The notes under the pieces: model-generated
Database searches by the model: none
What the model saw: only the letters and a program-made list of their open reading frames with translations
What the model was told of the DNA's origin: nothing
Translations under genes and position numbers: made by a program
Shown here: one piece after another, positions 61,075 through 64,000 of the stretch
How the letters are laid out: the number at the start of each line of letters is the position of its first letter
Position numbering within the stretch: position 1 is the stretch's first letter
From: Pseudoalteromonas holothuriae
GTDB lineage: Bacteria; Pseudomonadota; Gammaproteobacteria; Enterobacterales; Alteromonadaceae
DNA length: 64,000 bases
Direction of reading: 5' to 3'
Assembly: GCF_945859825.1 (NCBI RefSeq)
Contig: NZ_CAMAPC010000015.1
Span: 48,005-112,004, forward strand

Positions 61075-62376
61075 ATGGAAGCAATCGTGGAAATTGAAGA
61101 TAAAGAGAAGCAAAGTATTTGGTTGCCAATGATACTTGCCGGTTCAATGTTTTTCATCTTAGGGTGTATCACTTGGTTGAACGGTGCAATAACTCCATTT
61201 TTACAACAAATGTTGGAGCTAACGCCGTTGCAGGCCTCTTTTATTATATCGTCCTTTTATATTGCAGTAACGGTTGCTGGTATTCCATCAGCGATGCTCA
61301 TTAAGCGAGTTGGTTACAAAAATGGAATGGCGATTGGTTGTGTAGTTATGGCTGCATCAGCATTAATGTATATTCCTGCAGCAAAAATGCAAATGATAGA
61401 GATCTTTTTGTTTGCACAATTAATGATAGGTGTTGGCCAAACTGTTTTGCAAACGGCCGTGAACCCTTATGTTGTTAAAATGGGGTCGGAAAAGTCAGCT
61501 GCAGTAAGAGTTTGCATTATGGGTTTGCTCAATAAGTCTGCGGGTGTCATTGTACCAATTATATTTGCAGCAGTGGTTGTAAGCGGCCTTGCTGAAGGTG
61601 GCGTGAAGTTAAGCCAAGAGCAAAAAGATATCATGGCTAACAGCTTAATCGGGCCATATATAGGAATTGCTGGGTTAATCTTTATATTCGCTCTGTTTGC
61701 GAAGTTCGCACCTTTACCGGACCTTATATTTGACGAAGAAAGCAAAACCAGTAAAGGTGAGCTTAAAGAAACATTGAGTCACCCCCATCTTGTATTGGGT
61801 GTCATCGGTATAGCTTTATATGTTGCGGTTGAAGTTATTGCTGCTGATACTATTGGCTCGTATGCTTTGCAACTGGGCATTGCAGATTATTCTGTTATGA
61901 CTTCTTATACTATGGCTTGTATGCTCATCGGTTATGCAATAGGTATCGCTTTGATCCCACGCTTTATGTCACAACAAAATGCGTTGGTGATGTCTGGAAT
62001 TGCTGGTATTGTAACTGTTTTGGCGGTTGTATTTGGCAGCAATGACTCATATGCTATTGCAAACTTGGTTCTTGTTCCATTTGGTGGACCTGAGCTACCA
62101 GATCCGTTATTGTGTATTGCATTGCTAGGTTTTGCTAACGCTATGGTGTGGCCTGCGATTTGGCCCTTAGCTTTAGATGGTCTGGGCAGGTTGACAGGTA
62201 CAGCATCTGGCTTATTGATTATGGGTATTGCAGGTGGTGCACTGGGACCACTATTGATTGGTGTTGGTAATGTAGCCGGACTGGGTGCTCAAGGTGCATA
62301 TAGCTTAATGATACCAAGTTACTTGTTTATCCTCTTCTATGCTGTGAAAGGTCACAAAATGAGAAGTTGGAAGTAA
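61075..62376 (+). CDS. nagP: NagP-like N-acetylglucosamine transporter (MFS, FucP/GluP family)
   Basis: Sugar:proton symporter of the FHS family; NagP takes up GlcNAc in Shewanella and relatives. The ATG at 61075 (MEAIVEIEDKEKQ) gives 433 residues; an in-frame ATG at 61009 lies within the NagR operator and is rejected. About 12 membrane segments, with the family motifs FFILGCITWLNGAITPFLQ and QTVLQTAVNPYV. Substrate is inferred from the matching operator and the hexosaminidase neighbour. Confidence 0.85.
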   Translation: MEAIVEIEDKEKQSIWLPMILAGSMFFILGCITWLNGAITPFLQQMLELTPLQASFIISSFYIAVTVAGIPSAMLIKRVGYKNGMAIGCVVMAASALMYIPAAKMQMIEIFLFAQLMIGVGQTVLQTAVNPYVVKMGSEKSAAVRVCIMGLLNKSAGVIVPIIFAAVVVSGLAEGGVKLSQEQKDIMANSLIGPYIGIAGLIFIFALFAKFAPLPDLIFDEESKTSKGELKETLSHPHLVLGVIGIALYVAVEVIAADTIGSYALQLGIADYSVMTSYTMACMLIGYAIGIALIPRFMSQQNALVMSGIAGIVTVLAVVFGSNDSYAIANLVLVPFGGPELPDPLLCIALLGFANAMVWPAIWPLALDGLGRLTGTASGLLIMGIAGGALGPLLIGVGNVAGLGAQGAYSLMIPSYLFILFYAVKGHKMRSWK

Positions 62377-62413
62377 AGAATTTCTATCTATACGTAGAAA
62401 TAATCCCGTGTGT

Positions 62414-62440
62414 AATGCCACCGAAAGGTGGCATTTTTTT
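62414..62440 (+). terminator. Terminator after nagP
   Basis: AATGCCACC-gaaa-GGTGGCATT followed by TTTTT. Confidence 0.92.
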
Positions 62441-62463
62441 ATTTTAAATTAGTAGCTTAAAAA

Positions 62464-62565
62464 TAATTCCAATGTTATTAAAACATTGATCATTCTAGAA
62501 GTTAAATGACTATATTAGAATTTCTGCCTGGCTACTAAGTCATTTATTTAATGCAATTGGTATAA
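62464..62565. mobile_element. MITE-like intergenic repeat, copy 3 (short)
   Basis: About 100 bp. It shares both ends with the copies at 27.2 and 58.0 kb (ATTAAAACATTGATCATT left part; CTACTAAGTCATTTATTTAA and GCAATTGGTATAA right part) but lacks some 60 bp of the interior. Confidence 0.6.
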
Positions 62566-62642
62566 GCCAAATCATTTGCTGAAAAAGTCGTAAGTAACCA
62601 AGTGGAATAGATACTTTGATTGGGTGGTAAATTACATAGTTT

Positions 62643-62673
62643 AAAAAATAGAAAATTGAATGGAATGATTCAA
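62643..62673 (-). terminator. Possible terminator of tRNA-His
   Basis: On the minus strand TTGAAT / ATTCAA with a 6-nt loop, then TTTTCTATTTTTT, just past the tRNA 3' end. Confidence 0.4.
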
Positions 62674-62680
62674 AGAAAAT

Positions 62681-62757
62681 TGGGGCGACTGATGGGACTT
62701 GAACCCACGACAACCGGAATCACAATCCAGGGCTCTACCAACTGAGCTACAGCCGCC
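62681..62757 (-). tRNA. tRNA-His (GTG anticodon)
   Basis: 77 nt on the minus strand. Acceptor stem GCGGCTG/CAGTCGC (one G-T pair), D-arm with AGCTCAGTTGGTAGAGC, anticodon GTG in GGATTGTGATTCC, T-arm GTGGGTTCAAGTCCCAT and an encoded CCA. The extra 5' G (G-1) opposite C73, typical of tRNA-His, is encoded. Confidence 0.96.
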
Positions 62758-62790
62758 ACAATAACAACACCTATTTGATGTGTGGCGCGC

Positions 62791-62818
62791 ATAATACATA
62801 AATATCTGGTATTTGCAA
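62791..62818 (-). promoter_or_regulatory. Promoter of tRNA-His
   Basis: On the minus strand: -35 TTGCAA (62813-62818), 16-nt spacer, -10 TATTAT (62791-62796), then a GC-rich discriminator GCGCGCC as in stable-RNA promoters. Confidence 0.7.
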
Positions 62819-63089
62819 AGTGGTTTGGGCGAAAATACTGCGGCTCTATAAAAGTCATTAAAGTCATTAATGATGAAATGGATAAGGCGGCCAACACCTA
62901 ATTAAGCCAAAACATAGATAGTTTATGGTAAATCCAATAATGGCAACGTATGTGGCGCATCACTAATTTGATTAGTGAGCAACCCTAAAGTGCGATTCAT
63001 GTGCCGTTTACCTGAGATAAATAAGAAGATAGAAATACTTAATCTCACGTTACAATGAAGCTGCTATTAACTATCACTAAATGAAGAGC
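62819..63089. other. Gene-free stretch between tRNA-His and the IS remnant
   Basis: No intact frame or RNA seen. Confidence 0.4.
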
Positions 63090-63300
63090 CAGAGAAATAG
63101 TTCGACTACGTTTGTTCTCTTGTACGCGACTAAAAACTGGCGAAGGCTAGATGTTCCTTATGATTGTTATAGATTTATATTCTAGTCGTATACTGGTTGG
63201 CATATCTATAAACGCATGACGACTGCCTAAGTCGCTTATAAGGATTAGTTTTCCACTCTGATAGAGGTGCCCGGTTAGAGTGGACCAGAGTAATTAAGTG
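63090..63300 (+). mobile_element. IS3-family transposase (OrfB) remnant
   Basis: Decayed DDE integrase core. One frame reads KTGEG, a stop in place of Trp, then MFLMIVIDLYSSRILVG (63142-63211), like the family's GEGWxYLxxVIDLYSRRVVGW. KRMTTA follows in another frame, then FHSDRG (63251-63268), the second catalytic-Asp block (HSDRGSQY). Stops and frameshifts leave no open frame. No terminal repeats were found. Confidence 0.65.
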
Positions 63301-63421
63301 GCTAATGGTATTCCATTTAGCCATATGTGAGGCCTTTCATCTAAATATTGTCTGTAAAATAGGCTGTTTAGATGTTTTAGCTGGTTATTTGTACGAACAG
63401 ATAAAAAATTAAAGAAAGTGC

Positions 63422-63449
63422 TTGATCAAAAAAAGGATCGCCCTATAAT
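63422..63449 (+). promoter_or_regulatory. rRNA operon promoter P1
   Basis: TTGATC (63422-63427), 16-nt spacer, TATAAT (63444-63449), followed by the GC-rich GCGACCCC discriminator typical of stringently controlled promoters. Confidence 0.75.
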
Positions 63450-63558
63450 GCGACCCCACTGACACGGAGCGCTACGCACAATAAGCAAAGCAAAACGAGT
63501 CAGCGTCGAGTAAAACTTAAAATGACTTTTTAGTAAAACAAAAACTTCAAATTAAGTG

Positions 63559-63586
63559 TTGACAAAAAAATAGGAAAGCGTAACAT
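63559..63586 (+). promoter_or_regulatory. rRNA operon promoter P2
   Basis: TTGACA (63559-63564), 16-nt spacer, TAACAT (63581-63586), with a GCGCAG discriminator. Confidence 0.7.
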
Positions 63587-63654
63587 GCGCAGCCCTAGCG
63601 AGATAAAGCAAAGCGCTTCATCATCGCCTTGATTACCAAAGCGTAATCATAAAT

Positions 63655-63667
63655 TGTTCTTTAAAAA
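63655..63667 (+). promoter_or_regulatory. boxA antitermination element of the rRNA leader
   Basis: TGTTCTTTAAAAA resembles boxA (TGCTCTTTAACAA), recognised by the NusB-S10 complex, between P2 and the 16S gene. Confidence 0.7.
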
Positions 63668-63907
63668 TATGAAGCAATCATCTGTGTGGGCACTCGTACA
63701 GGTTGAGTTCTAACAGCGAACCTTCTTTCTTAGATTGAAGCAACGCAAAAAATTTAGAGTCTCAATTGAACTGAGTGACCAACGGAAACAAGTTTACTTG
63801 TTTCAACACAGTCAATTCGATATCTCATCTTTTATTAGGTGAATATCAAAATCAGAATTCAATGAGCGCCGTTTTGAAGCTTAGGTTTCAAGACAGAAAA
63901 AACTTTT

Positions 63908-64000
63908 AATTGAAGAGTTTGATCATGGCTCAGATTGAACGCTGGCGGCAGGCCTAACACATGCAAGTCGAGCGGTAACATTTCTAGCTTGCTAGAAGAT
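63908..64000 (+). rRNA. 16S rRNA, 5' part (continues beyond the window)
   Basis: AATTGAAGAGTTTGATCATG opens the gene, followed by GCTCAGATTGAACGCTGGCG and CATGCAAGTCGAGCGG, the universal bacterial 16S 5' region. Only the first 93 nt are in the window. Confidence 0.98.

Noticed and set aside
62670..62897. Minus-strand frame covering the tRNA-His gene
   Set aside because: The DNA folds as a complete tRNA, and the frame starts in its promoter region.

Overview
The window comes from a marine gammaproteobacterium of the order Alteromonadales, most probably a Pseudoalteromonas. The basis is gene order (mla-ibaG-murA / degS-degQ-zapG-zapE / rplM-rpsI-petABC-sspAB / dolP-diaA-yraN-lpoA-rsmI-rnpB / a complete dcw cluster / lpxC-dciA-secA), protein similarity recognised by eye, AT-rich DNA and chitin-utilisation genes. 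No database search was run.

Layout. 1-4.8 kb: the Mla phospholipid-transport operon, ibaG and murA. 4.8-9.2 kb: the periplasmic proteases DegS and DegQ, ZapG and the ATPase ZapE. 9.2-14.6 kb: ribosomal proteins L13/S9, the cytochrome bc1 complex, and SspA/SspB. 14.6-19.4 kb: DolP, DiaA, YraN, LpoA, RsmI and RNase P RNA. 19.6-22.8 kb: a decayed accessory island holding a serine-hydrolase pseudogene with several lesions, remnants of a RebB-type (R-body) gene cluster, one open frame built from a recent 89-codon tandem duplication, a possible helix-turn-helix remnant and several perfect hairpins. 22.9-33.6 kb: a multidomain GH18 chitinase, RhlE helicase, a cation/proton antiporter, an alkaline phosphatase behind a recognisable Pho box, and a large GGDEF/EAL protein. 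33.9-50.7 kb: the complete division and cell-wall cluster mraZ to ftsZ, headed by a fourfold MraZ operator. 50.7-55.8 kb: lpxC with its own promoter, dciA, secA and mutT. 55.9-62.4 kb: an M13 peptidase lipoprotein, a GH20 beta-hexosaminidase and a NagP-like transporter; the last two have matching NagR-type operators. 62.7-64 kb: tRNA-His, an IS3-family transposase remnant, two rRNA promoters, boxA and the start of a 16S rRNA gene.

How the parts work together. Envelope building dominates. MurA through MurG, with FtsI and FtsW, make and polymerise peptidoglycan. LpoA activates a synthase, LpxC commits to lipid A, Mla keeps outer-membrane lipid asymmetry, and DegS/DegQ monitor the envelope. The chitinase, hexosaminidase and NagP form a chitin to chitobiose to GlcNAc route. 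Three copies of a short MITE-like intergenic repeat (about 27.2, 58.0 and 62.5 kb) lie in this part of the window.

Novelty. Most of the window is conserved core genome. The best leads are the decaying reb-like island, a perfect 63-nt palindrome that is both the lpxC/dciA terminator and the end of the dciA coding region, the paired NagR sites, and the MITE family. I saw no CRISPR array, prophage or recognisable defence system.
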